A DNA stretch of 64,000 nucleotides from contig JBJKVP010000006.1 in the NCBI GenBank assembly GCA_045562535.1, positions 62,001-126,000 on the forward strand. Direction: 5' to 3'. The position numbers and the translations under genes are program-made. Below are positions 8,925 through 16,880 of the stretch, one piece after another (positions within the stretch are counted from its first letter, which is position 1; each line of letters starts with the position of its first letter). Source of the DNA: UBA6926 sp045562535. GTDB lineage: Bacteria; Chloroflexota; Dehalococcoidia; UBA6926. The notes beneath the pieces are model-generated. The model ran no database searches and had not been told where the DNA came from. It was given only the letters and a program-made list of their open reading frames with translations.

Positions 8925-9620
8925 TTACTGCTCTTCCTCATCAGACGACTCCTCTTGGACACCTTCTTCGTCTGTGGTCTCTTCCTCGCCTTCTCCAGCA
9001 GCCTCAGCCTCAGCTTCAGCATCAGCTTCCGTATCCCTGAGGTCCATTGCGGCGACTCTAGATTTTCCAACCCTTATTATTGGCTGATCATCGTCACCAA
9101 TAACCGCTAAGTTTTCAGGTAATTCTAGATCTTTTATGAGAATAGCCATATCAAAGTCTACTAACGAAGAAATATCCACCTCTAGAAATTGCGGGATATT
9201 AGAAGGAAGGCACTCAACAACAACCTGGAATACTAATTGGTTTAGAAGCGCGTCTGGGAGCCTAGAAGCAGGGGCATCCCCAATGATTCTTAAGGAAACC
9301 TGGGTTTGGATTGCCTTCTGCATATCTATTCTATGGAAATCAGCGTGTAAAATTTCTCGCGTTACAGGGTGCTGCTGAATTTCTCTTATCAGAGTTTGGT
9401 AGCTCTCTTTATCAACTGATAAGTTTACAATGGAGGTTCTTCCGCCACTATGTATAATAGTTTCTAGTTCTTTGGTATCTACTTGTAACGACTTAGATTC
9501 TAAGCCTTCACCATATAAATTGCCCGGTGTTACACCTGAACGACGCAACACTTTAACCTTTTTTCCTGTTACATCTCTCACGGTAGCTTTTATCGATAGT
9601 GGGCTTTGTTCGCTGGTCAT
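8925..9620 (-). CDS. rplY: 50S ribosomal protein L25 (Ctc type)
   Basis: Binds 5S rRNA in the large subunit. Residues 1-95 form the L25 beta-barrel (IKATVRDVTGKKVKVLRRSGVTPGNLYGEGLES). Residues 100-190 form the TL5/Ctc C-terminal domain, so this is the long form. The last 40 residues are a low-complexity tail made almost entirely of Glu, Asp, Ala and Ser. Ribosomal protein L9 in this window carries a similar tail. It appears to be transcribed alone; an AGGAGT lies 12 bases before the ATG. Confidence 0.9.
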   Translation of the reverse strand: MTSEQSPLSIKATVRDVTGKKVKVLRRSGVTPGNLYGEGLESKSLQVDTKELETIIHSGGRTSIVNLSVDKESYQTLIREIQQHPVTREILHADFHRIDMQKAIQTQVSLRIIGDAPASRLPDALLNQLVFQVVVECLPSNIPQFLEVDISSLVDFDMAILIKDLELPENLAVIGDDDQPIIRVGKSRVAAMDLRDTEADAEAEAEAAGEGEEETTDEEGVQEESSDEEEQ

Positions 9621-9688
9621 TTTTGCTTTCTTACTCCTAATTCCTATTATACATTATGTTTATTAGATATATATTATTTAAATATTTA

Positions 9689-10627
9689 TTACCACCAAAT
9701 CTTTTTCCCTATTTCTGCTTCTAGTTCCTTGATTGGTTTAGTCCATACGCCGGTAGATAAATATTTCCAGCCTCCATCGGCAAAAAGGCAGACAATATTT
9801 CCAGAATCCATCTTTTCAGCGACCCTTAATGCACAGGCTAGAACGGCTCCAGAAGATATTCCTGCAAATATGCTTTCTTTTTCTAAAAGCTCCTTAGTAA
9901 ATCGGAACGATTCTTCACTGGTTATGATGAATTGGCCATCTAGTATTTCCTGGTCCAAAATGGGTGGGATAAATCCATCTTCCAGCGATCGTAACCCCTG
10001 TATTCTTTCTTCTGGATGAGGAACAACCGCGATAATTTTGGTATTTTTATTATTTTCTTTCAAACGATGTCCCGCTCCCGTTAGAGATCCTCCCGTTCCT
10101 AGCCCAGCTATAAAAGCATCCACGCTTGGCAGTTCATCTATAATTTCTTGAGCAGTTCCCAAATAGTGAGCTTCTGGATTTGCTTGATTCCCGTATTGGT
10201 AGAGCATCACATATTTGTCGGGATTATTCTCAGCGATTTGTTTTGCTAATTCAATTGCCCCGTTTGTTCCTTTATCTCCATCGCTAAAGGTTATGGTTGC
10301 CCCGAAAGATTCGATCAAAGATTGTCTCTCACTAGTAACATTGTCGGGCATCACTACTTCGACTTTGTATCCTTTATAGTTTGCTATCATAGCAAGAGAT
10401 ACACCAGTGTTGCCGCTAGAAGGCTCGAGTATAGTTTTATTAGAGGATAATTCACCAGCCAATTCAGCTTTTTCGAGCATCAGTTTGGCAATACGGTCTT
10501 TTACGCTACCAGTGGGATTTTGCCCTTCTAGTTTCGCAAAAATCCGAACGTCTGGGCTTGGTTGAAACCCACGAAGCTCTACGAGCGGAGTATTTCCTAT
10601 GGTGTCGAGGATACTGGAATAGGCCAA
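9689..10627 (-). CDS. cysM: CysO-dependent O-phosphoserine sulfhydrylase (CysM type)
   Basis: PLP enzyme of the cysteine synthase family. K43 in PTGSVKDR is the PLP lysine, SSGNTG (70-75) binds substrate, and a glycine loop GLGTGG binds the cofactor phosphate. Several features match Mycobacterium CysM rather than ordinary CysK: MLYQYGNQANPEAHY, IFAGISSGAVL, ADGGWKYLSTG, and an Arg (R213 in GLRSLEDGF) where mycobacterial CysM has the O-phosphoserine-binding arginine. The C-terminus ends in aromatic residues, as in the lid-forming tail of that enzyme. It therefore probably uses CysO thiocarboxylate as sulfur donor. The start is TTG with GAGG 8-11 bases upstream. moeB lies 54 bases upstream on the same strand. 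An ordinary CysK activity is the alternative. Confidence 0.85.
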   Translation of the reverse strand: MAYSSILDTIGNTPLVELRGFQPSPDVRIFAKLEGQNPTGSVKDRIAKLMLEKAELAGELSSNKTILEPSSGNTGVSLAMIANYKGYKVEVVMPDNVTSERQSLIESFGATITFSDGDKGTNGAIELAKQIAENNPDKYVMLYQYGNQANPEAHYLGTAQEIIDELPSVDAFIAGLGTGGSLTGAGHRLKENNKNTKIIAVVPHPEERIQGLRSLEDGFIPPILDQEILDGQFIITSEESFRFTKELLEKESIFAGISSGAVLACALRVAEKMDSGNIVCLFADGGWKYLSTGVWTKPIKELEAEIGKKIWW

Positions 10628-10681
10628 CGGCGCCTCTCTATATTTTTGGTTTATTTCTCAAGATGTGACTGTAAAAAGTAA

Positions 10682-11509
10682 TTATGACTCTATAGCTGGC
10701 ATCCCACAAAATGCTTCATAATCAATCAACTCATCTATAGTTGGATTATCTCCACATACTGGGCATTCAGGATCTTTACGTAACTTAACTTTACGGAAAT
10801 CCATATCTTCAGCATCAAACATAAGTAAACGATTTACCAAAGTGTTACCAAGCCCTAAAATTACTTTTATAGCTTCTGCTGCCATTATAGATCCGACGAT
10901 TCCTGGCAGGACCCCGAGCACACCGGCCTCAGAACAAGAAGGAACCATTCCTGGAGGAGGAGGGGCTGGGTACAAGCATCTATAGCATCCTTGCCCGGGT
11001 AAAAATGTTGTCATCTGGCCTTCGAATAAGAAGATACTTCCATGTACCACTGGTTTATTGGATAAAACTCCAACATCGTTTATCAAGTACCTAGTTGGGA
11101 AATTATCAGTACCATCTACCAATATATCGAAATCCTTCGCTATTTCCATTGCATTTTCGCTATTCATGTGAAAAGGAAGTTTCTCAACTTTTACATCAGG
11201 ATTAATAGATATAAGTCGTTCCTCTGCAGAATCAACCTTTGCTCTTCCAACATCTTCGTTACCATGCAGTATTTGCCTATGCAAGTTTGTTATATCTACT
11301 GAATCGAAATCTACTATTCCTATTTTACCGACGCCAGCGGCAGCTAAATACATAGCCAATGGTGATCCTAAGCCCCCCGCGCCTACTAGCAAAATACTAG
11401 AGTCAATTAGTTTACGCTGCCCCACACTACCTACTTGAGGCATTATGATATGCCTGCTATACCTTTGTACTTCCGAAGGTGTAAGAGGTCTAGCTCCTGC
11501 CACTGCCAT
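10682..11509 (-). CDS. moeB: MoeB/ThiF-type adenylyltransferase for a sulfur carrier protein
   Basis: E1-like enzyme that adenylates the C-terminal Gly of ThiS/MoaD/CysO proteins. The nucleotide-binding GAGGLG is at 44-49, followed by the family signature DFDSVDITNLHRQILH. Zinc ligands are C175/C178 (CYRC) and C249/C252 (CPVC), and the conserved cysteine C192 lies in PSCSEAGVLGVLPG. The C-terminus ends at DYEAFCG plus a few residues, where MoeZ proteins continue into a rhodanese domain; that domain is absent, so sulfur transfer must come from elsewhere. GGAGG precedes the ATG. Placement just upstream of cysM suggests CysO as the substrate, but it could also serve molybdopterin or thiamine synthesis. 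Confidence 0.88.
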   Translation of the reverse strand: MAVAGARPLTPSEVQRYSRHIIMPQVGSVGQRKLIDSSILLVGAGGLGSPLAMYLAAAGVGKIGIVDFDSVDITNLHRQILHGNEDVGRAKVDSAEERLISINPDVKVEKLPFHMNSENAMEIAKDFDILVDGTDNFPTRYLINDVGVLSNKPVVHGSIFLFEGQMTTFLPGQGCYRCLYPAPPPPGMVPSCSEAGVLGVLPGIVGSIMAAEAIKVILGLGNTLVNRLLMFDAEDMDFRKVKLRKDPECPVCGDNPTIDELIDYEAFCGMPAIES

Positions 11510-11661
11510 ATTTTCATATCCTCCTGCCCTTTAATTATATACCGTTCCAAGGGCGACCTTCCGATTATAGCTATTCATAAAGCAAAGGGCAAAAAAAGCC
11601 CTGAAATTAGGTTTCAATACTTTTCTTGAATGTATGTAATCTATTACAGTATAGATTAATA

Positions 11662-12366
11662 ATGAATAAACTATTTTTGTTAATTATATTAATTGCGCTG
11701 CTTGCCTTTAACGCGTGCCAACAAAAGATCGAGCGAGAATCGTTTTTGTCTGGATCTGATGATTCCAGAATAGTTAGACTAGATTTAACACAAAAAGCTG
11801 TAGAGATAAACGAAAAGTATCTGTTATTAGAACCTGAACCTAAACCTATCGTTGAAGATATTTCAGAAGAAAATGTAGAAGAATATATAATCCCTGGAAC
11901 TATAGTTGCACAAGCAAAAATTGAAGGAAGTGGACAACCTGGTAATGTATATGAGGATTATTTTTCTGAGATTGAAGTTTCTGGAACTCCAATACCAGTG
12001 AACATAGCTCTAGTTCTCAACGTACCAAAATATACTGACGCTGGAGAAGAACAATCCATGATGAGGATAACCCATTCTCCGAGGACTGGTAGGAATAACC
12101 ATATAGAAATTGAAACCAAAGACGGTAAAACTCGCCTATATTTAAACAGTGATGGAACTCTTACCCGAGAGATTAGTATGGAGAACCTAGAGTACAATCC
12201 ATTTGGAGAAGTCAATCAAATGAAGCCAGGTGGGCAAGGCATAGAATTTATCACTATAGAACCAGAAATTTTGATTTCCGGCAGTGCTTCGTACCACCTG
12301 AGAGTTACGGATACACGTTTAGGAAGAATGCTATTTAACGCGGCTTTGACCATATTGCCGGACTAA
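11662..12366 (+). CDS. Putative lipoprotein, unknown function
   Basis: A 234-residue protein. I placed the start at the ATG at 11662 rather than 11626 because it leaves a compact signal peptide (MNKLFLLIILIALLAFNAC), with Cys19 as probable lipidation site. The lipobox (FNAC) is loose, and no good Shine-Dalgarno is present. The mature part is acidic and appears beta-rich (for example HIEIETKDGKTRLYLNSDGTLTREI and ILISGSASYHLRVTDTRLG). I do not recognise a family. It is divergent from moeB and convergent with phoU, so it is probably a single-gene unit. Confidence 0.6.
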   Translation: MNKLFLLIILIALLAFNACQQKIERESFLSGSDDSRIVRLDLTQKAVEINEKYLLLEPEPKPIVEDISEENVEEYIIPGTIVAQAKIEGSGQPGNVYEDYFSEIEVSGTPIPVNIALVLNVPKYTDAGEEQSMMRITHSPRTGRNNHIEIETKDGKTRLYLNSDGTLTREISMENLEYNPFGEVNQMKPGGQGIEFITIEPEILISGSASYHLRVTDTRLGRMLFNAALTILPD

Positions 12367-12383
12367 TATTAGATAACATGAGA

Positions 12384-13040
12384 TTACCGTGGCTCTCGAC
12401 CGCTTACTAAGTAAATAACCTGTTCAGCTATATTAGTTGCTCTGTCAGCAACTCGCTCTAAATCATGTGCCGTCCATAGCAAAAAAGTAGCTCTTTCAAT
12501 GGTTTTGGGATCTTGCACCATCAACAGTACAAGTTCGCGATAAACTTGATCGTATAACGCATCTACTTCATCATCGTCCTCTACAACTTGGTTTGCTATA
12601 ATCACATCTCTTTTTACCAGACCGTCGAGGCTTCTTCTAAGCATGTCGTTAGCTATTTCACACATTCGTGGGATGTCTATCAAAGGTTTCAGAGGGGGTT
12701 GCTCTCCCATCAATAACCCTATTTTCCCGATACCTTCCGCATAATCGCCCATTCTTTCCAAATCGACGGCTATATGTAAAAAAGCTACTATTTGCCTAAG
12801 GTCGGTTGCCATAGGTTGCTGTCGTGCTATTAAGGCTATACATTTATCTTCTATTTCATGTCTTTTATCATCAATTAAATCATCTTCCGCTATTACGTCT
12901 CTGGAATCATCAATATTCCTTGTTCTTAGTGCTTCAATTGATTTAGCAATGGCTTTCTCAACCATACTCCCCAGTACGAGAACTTCGTTTTGTAAGTCTG
13001 TTAGTTCTGCATCAAATTCTGCTCTTGGTGATCTAGCCAT
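12384..13040 (-). CDS. phoU: Phosphate transport regulator PhoU
   Basis: Two-repeat helical-bundle protein that links PstSCAB activity to PhoR and keeps the Pho response off when phosphate is plentiful. The 218 residues carry two PhoU repeats with the metal-binding ExxxD patterns (for example DLERMGDYAEGI in the first and DLERVADRATNIAE in the second). The start is the ATG at 13040, preceded by GAGGGG; a longer frame would run back into pstB. It is the last gene of the pst operon, 19 bases after pstB. Confidence 0.92.
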   Translation of the reverse strand: MARSPRAEFDAELTDLQNEVLVLGSMVEKAIAKSIEALRTRNIDDSRDVIAEDDLIDDKRHEIEDKCIALIARQQPMATDLRQIVAFLHIAVDLERMGDYAEGIGKIGLLMGEQPPLKPLIDIPRMCEIANDMLRRSLDGLVKRDVIIANQVVEDDDEVDALYDQVYRELVLLMVQDPKTIERATFLLWTAHDLERVADRATNIAEQVIYLVSGREPR

Positions 13041-13059
13041 TTCTATCCCCTCTTTCAAG

Positions 13060-13833
13060 TTATCCGAAGCGACCAGTAATGTACGCTTCAGTCCTTTCAT
13101 CTTTTGGATTTTGAAAAATATTATCAGTTTTACCGCTTTCGACCAGGTAGCCTGCACGATCTTCATCCATCATTAAAAACGCTGTTTCGTCGGAAACCCT
13201 CGCAGCTTGTTGCATGTTGTGTGTAACTACAACAATAGTGTACTTTTCCGTAAGATCTCTCATTAGGCTTTCGATCGCTAGAGTTCCTATAGGATCTAAT
13301 GCAGAAGCGGGCTCGTCCATCAGAATAATTTCTGGCTCAACAGCTAAAGTTCTTGCTATACAAAGTCTTTGTTGCTGTCCTCCAGATAAAGTCATGGCAC
13401 TTTCATTAAGTCGATCTTTTACTTCGTCCCAAAGAGCTGCGCTCCTAAGCGATTTTTCGACTGCTTCGTCGATGTTTGTAGTTAAGCCGTTTATTTTGAG
13501 CCCAAAAGCAACATTATCAAAAATTGACTTTGGGAATGGGTTAGGTTTTTGAAATACCATTCCAATGTGTAATCGAACCTGGGCTGGATCAATTTGAGGA
13601 TCATAGATATCCTGTTGCGAATAAACAACTTCACCTTCTACCCTTGCCTTGGGAACTAAATCATTCATTCTATTTAGGCAACGAAGTAACGTGCTTTTCC
13701 CGCAACCAGAAGGGCCTATAAGCGCAGTAACCCTATTTGCCTGGAAGCTTAACGATATATTTTTTATAGCCCGAAAGTCTCCATAGTACACACTTAAATC
13801 TCGGACCGATAATACCGCGTCATTATCTGTCAT
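13060..13833 (-). CDS. pstB: Phosphate ABC transporter ATP-binding protein PstB
   Basis: ATPase of the high-affinity phosphate importer. Walker A is GPSGCGKST, the ABC signature is LSGGQQQR, and Walker B/D-loop is IILMDEPASALDP; the switch His lies in VVVTHNMQQA. The PstB-typical Q-loop stretch GMVFQKPNPFPKSIFDN is present. The length of 257 residues is standard. Its ATG directly follows the pstA stop codon, and its GGAGG lies inside the pstA end, indicating translational coupling. Confidence 0.96.
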   Translation of the reverse strand: MTDNDAVLSVRDLSVYYGDFRAIKNISLSFQANRVTALIGPSGCGKSTLLRCLNRMNDLVPKARVEGEVVYSQQDIYDPQIDPAQVRLHIGMVFQKPNPFPKSIFDNVAFGLKINGLTTNIDEAVEKSLRSAALWDEVKDRLNESAMTLSGGQQQRLCIARTLAVEPEIILMDEPASALDPIGTLAIESLMRDLTEKYTIVVVTHNMQQAARVSDETAFLMMDEDRAGYLVESGKTDNIFQNPKDERTEAYITGRFG

Positions 13834-14727
13834 TCATTCCTCCAACCTTACTTGAGTTCGATTTCTAATATATATTGCTAAAGCGTTCATTATAACTAGC
13901 GTTATAAGTAGGACAATAATACCGGCAGCTGCTAATCCCCTGAAGTCATCTTGAGGCCTCGAGATCCAATTAAATATTTGAATAGGCATTACTGAAAATC
14001 GATCTAAGGGGCTTGTTGGCACAAATGTTAAATAAACTAGAGCACTTATTGCTATCATTGGTGCAGCTTCCCCTATTGCCCTTGAAAGGGCAAGAATAGT
14101 GCCGGTCATGATCCCTGCTATTGCTTGAGGCAGGATTACTTTATACACTACTTGGAATCGATTAGCCCCTAATGCATAAGCCGCTTGTTTATGACTTTCT
14201 GGTACAGTTCTTATTGCTTCTCTGGATACAACAATGACAATGGGCAGTACCAATAACGATAGAGTTAGTGCTCCAGCTAAAACGCTTCGTCCTAATCCCA
14301 TGTAATAAACAAAAACACTAAGCCCTAGTAGCCCATAAACGATAGACGGCACGCCGGCGAGATTAGAGATATTAACTTCTATGATTTTAGATAATAAATT
14401 CTTTTTGGCATATTCTTCTAGATAAAAAGCTGCCCCAATACCTACTGGAATTATAATGAGTGCTGTGAAACTTATTACCCATACAGTGCCCATGATAGCG
14501 GACTTCATCCCGGCTTTCTCAGTGAACCTTGATGGGAACTCTGTAAGGAAATGCCAGCTAAGCCATGGGAGTCCTTCCCGCCCTATCTCAATGATCAATG
14601 ATAATAACCCGGCTAAACTTAGACCTATTGCTATTAACAATAATAAATAGAAGATTATACTTTTAACCCTGCGTCCTTTGGAATGCGGGGCTAGGTCGTA
14701 TTTTTCCTCCGAATGCTTGCCTATCAT
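13834..14727 (-). CDS. pstA: Phosphate ABC transporter permease PstA
   Basis: Inner-membrane subunit of the phosphate importer. It is 297 residues with about six transmembrane segments and the permease EAA-type loop (EAIRTVPESHKQAAYALGANRFQVVYKVILPQAIAGIMTGTILA). It starts 3 bases after the pstC stop with no clear Shine-Dalgarno, so translation is probably coupled. A short cytoplasmic N-terminal tail of about 20 residues precedes the first membrane segment. Confidence 0.95.
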   Translation of the reverse strand: MIGKHSEEKYDLAPHSKGRRVKSIIFYLLLLIAIGLSLAGLLSLIIEIGREGLPWLSWHFLTEFPSRFTEKAGMKSAIMGTVWVISFTALIIIPVGIGAAFYLEEYAKKNLLSKIIEVNISNLAGVPSIVYGLLGLSVFVYYMGLGRSVLAGALTLSLLVLPIVIVVSREAIRTVPESHKQAAYALGANRFQVVYKVILPQAIAGIMTGTILALSRAIGEAAPMIAISALVYLTFVPTSPLDRFSVMPIQIFNWISRPQDDFRGLAAAGIIVLLITLVIMNALAIYIRNRTQVRLEE

Positions 14728-14730
14728 TTT

Positions 14731-15660
14731 CTATATAGCTTCTTTCCAACGTTGTACTAAAAAATGGCCAATTAAATTAATTACTAAGGTAAATATAAAC
14801 AGTAATAAGCCCACCGCGAAAATAGTGTTATATTCCAAAGATCCGTGAGGGGTTTCTCCCAAAGCGAGTTGAACGATGTACGCAGTCATTGTTTGGATGC
14901 TTTCCATAGGATTTAGAGTCATTTTCGGAGTTGCACCTGCTGCTATGGTAACCAGCATAGTTTCTCCAATTGCCCTTGAGAAAGAGAGTAGGAAAGAAGC
15001 GACTATTCCTGATGTGGCTGCTGGAACAACTACCTTAGTCGCCACTTCTCTTCTAGTTGCTCCCAATGCATAGGCAGCATTTCTTAACGATTGGGGGACT
15101 GCCGTCATCGCATCTTCACTCAACGATGAAACCATTGGGGTTATCATTAACCCCATAACAAGCCCAGCACTAAGCGCATTGAAAACCATAAGATCTGGGA
15201 GTATTTGTTGTAGTTGAGGTGTCACGTATGTTAGCGCGAAATACCCATATACGACGGTAGGTATACCAGCAAGTATTTCCAACATTGGCTTTAAGATACT
15301 TCGTAAGCGTTTTGGAGAGTATTCAGATAGGAATATTGCTAGCAGTAAGCCGACTGGAACTGCTACTAACAAAGAAATAAAAGCGACTAGCGAGGTTCCA
15401 AAAACGAGGGGAAGTACGCCGTAAGCCCTGGGTTTAAGTATAGGAGACCATCGGTCTCCGCTAATAAACTCCCAAATACCTACTTCTTGGAAAAAGGGCA
15501 AGGATTGAATCAATAGTGTGCCTATGATTGCGATAGTGGTAACAATTGATACAGATGCACACAGGAAAAAAATAGACCCTACAATCTTTTCTTGTAAACT
15601 ACCCTTTCGCTTTCCAAGGTGAAACCTAACTGGACCATTGACTAAGTTGGTATTTTGCAA
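14731..15660 (-). CDS. pstC: Phosphate ABC transporter permease PstC
   Basis: Partner permease to PstA. It is 309 residues with about six membrane segments and the conserved loop EDAMTAVPQSLRNAAYALGATRREVATKVVVPAATSGIVAS. The start assigned here is a TTG at 15660 with only a weak AAAGGG just before it, so the exact start is uncertain by some residues. It is separated from pstS by 158 bases containing a terminator-like hairpin, which would make the permease genes less expressed than the binding protein. Confidence 0.93.
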   Translation of the reverse strand: MQNTNLVNGPVRFHLGKRKGSLQEKIVGSIFFLCASVSIVTTIAIIGTLLIQSLPFFQEVGIWEFISGDRWSPILKPRAYGVLPLVFGTSLVAFISLLVAVPVGLLLAIFLSEYSPKRLRSILKPMLEILAGIPTVVYGYFALTYVTPQLQQILPDLMVFNALSAGLVMGLMITPMVSSLSEDAMTAVPQSLRNAAYALGATRREVATKVVVPAATSGIVASFLLSFSRAIGETMLVTIAAGATPKMTLNPMESIQTMTAYIVQLALGETPHGSLEYNTIFAVGLLLFIFTLVINLIGHFLVQRWKEAI

Positions 15661-15730
15661 TCCCTTTAGCGCCTTTCAACGTTAAGATACTAATATCTTA
15701 ACAATAAATTATAAAGCTAACATCTCCCTA

Positions 15731-15770
15731 TAAAAACCACACCGAGCAGGACCCTGTAGGATCCGCTCGG
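15731..15770 (-). terminator. Hairpin plus T-run between pstS and pstC (attenuator)
   Basis: On the minus strand the hairpin CCGAGC...GCTCGG (15742-15770, with three more pairs after a bulged base) is followed within a few bases by five T residues (15732-15736). It lies about 50 bases after the pstS stop and before pstC. A partial terminator here would raise pstS over pstCAB. Confidence 0.6.
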
Positions 15771-15818
15771 CGGTAGCAATGAGGTTAATAGGAGGTATTT
15801 TGACTACTAATTTATTTT

Positions 15819-16760
15819 TTAATCTACCAATCTTTTATTGTTATCATAAACTTCATCGCTGGCAGCTACGTATCCTACTTCATTAGCCAGCGCAGCTCCA
15901 TGAATCAAATAGAAATCCACAAATGCTTTAACCTGCGGCTCATTTAACGACTCAACATTTACGTAAATAAACAATGGTCGTGAGAGTGGGGAATAACTTC
16001 CATCAGCAATTGTAATATTTGTTGGGATAATGCAACCGTTCCCATTATCAATTCCGATGGTCTTCAGGCTTTCTTTATTTTCTTGATAATATGCATAACC
16101 AAAATAACCAATGGCTCCCTTTGTTCCTGATATCCCCCGAACTAACACGTTATCATCGGCGCTTGCTTGATATTGGTCGGTGCTAGCCTGCGCTTCACCA
16201 TTAATCTTATCTGTGAAAAAATCAAACGTTCCTGAATCCGTATCAGGCCCAAAGCGGTGCAGTTTTTGTCGCGGAAATTCTGCCCTCAGGTCACTCCAGT
16301 ATTCAATAGTTGTTCCCGGTTCCCATATTTGTTTTAGCTCATTGGTTGTCAAGCAATCGACATAGTTATTCGCTGGGTCCACTAATACTGATAATCCATC
16401 TGTTCCAATTCGAAGTTCAACGAATTCCACACCGTTTTGGTTGGCTACAATACGTTCGGTTTCTTTCATTTCCCTTGAGGCATCGTTAATGTGAGTTTCA
16501 CCGTTGGCAAATCGCTTAAATCCTCCTCCAGTACCTGAAACTGCTACGTTAACTCTAACGGAGGGATTTTCTTGGTAGAATTCTTCTGCTACTGCTTCTG
16601 ATATGGGGAAAACAGTACTTGATCCGTCAATTTCGACTGTTCCACTAAGCGATGTTTGGTTAGATGACGTACTTGTATTGTCGGATGTTGATGAACATCC
16701 GATTAATACGATAGGAAGAATAGATACTAATATAAGTTTAGATACCAGTTTCGAAACCAT
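15819..16760 (-). CDS. pstS: Phosphate-binding lipoprotein PstS
   Basis: Substrate-binding protein that captures phosphate outside the membrane. The signal peptide ends in LIGC with lipid-bearing Cys22, then a Ser/Thr-rich linker. The PstS family signature VEIDGSSTVFPISEAVAEEF and the phosphate-contacting region VSGTGGGFKRFANGETHINDASREM follow, with DTDSGTFDFF later. The length of 313 residues is normal. AAGGAG precedes the ATG. It is the first pst gene and has its own promoter region with Pho repeats. Confidence 0.95.
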   Translation of the reverse strand: MVSKLVSKLILVSILPIVLIGCSSTSDNTSTSSNQTSLSGTVEIDGSSTVFPISEAVAEEFYQENPSVRVNVAVSGTGGGFKRFANGETHINDASREMKETERIVANQNGVEFVELRIGTDGLSVLVDPANNYVDCLTTNELKQIWEPGTTIEYWSDLRAEFPRQKLHRFGPDTDSGTFDFFTDKINGEAQASTDQYQASADDNVLVRGISGTKGAIGYFGYAYYQENKESLKTIGIDNGNGCIIPTNITIADGSYSPLSRPLFIYVNVESLNEPQVKAFVDFYLIHGAALANEVGYVAASDEVYDNNKRLVD

Positions 16761-16830
16761 GTATATCTCCTTGTACGTTTTGTCTTTACAAGAAATATAT
16801 ATGGTTAAGATTAAAAAAAGATTTCTTTTA

Positions 16831-16858
16831 CATTAAAGATTTGTTAAAGCGTAGTTAA
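16831..16858 (-). promoter_or_regulatory. Pho box (three 11-bp-spaced TTAAC-like repeats) upstream of pstS
   Basis: Read on the minus strand, TTAACT (16858-16853), TTAACA (16847-16842) and TTAATG (16836-16831) recur at exactly 11-base spacing. Further TTAATC and TTAACC copies lie at 16814-16803, the first in register. This matches the known PhoP/PhoB box of Gram-positive-type Pho regulons. A TATATA lies just downstream as a possible -10. Confidence 0.7.
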
Positions 16859-16880
16859 GATTTTGCCGGGCTTAATAAAC

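Noticed and set aside
11586..11602. Hairpin AGGGC-A7-GCCCT between moeB and the lipoprotein gene
   Set aside because: It lies between two divergent genes, so a terminator makes no sense there, and its all-A loop with short stem is weak as a functional structure.
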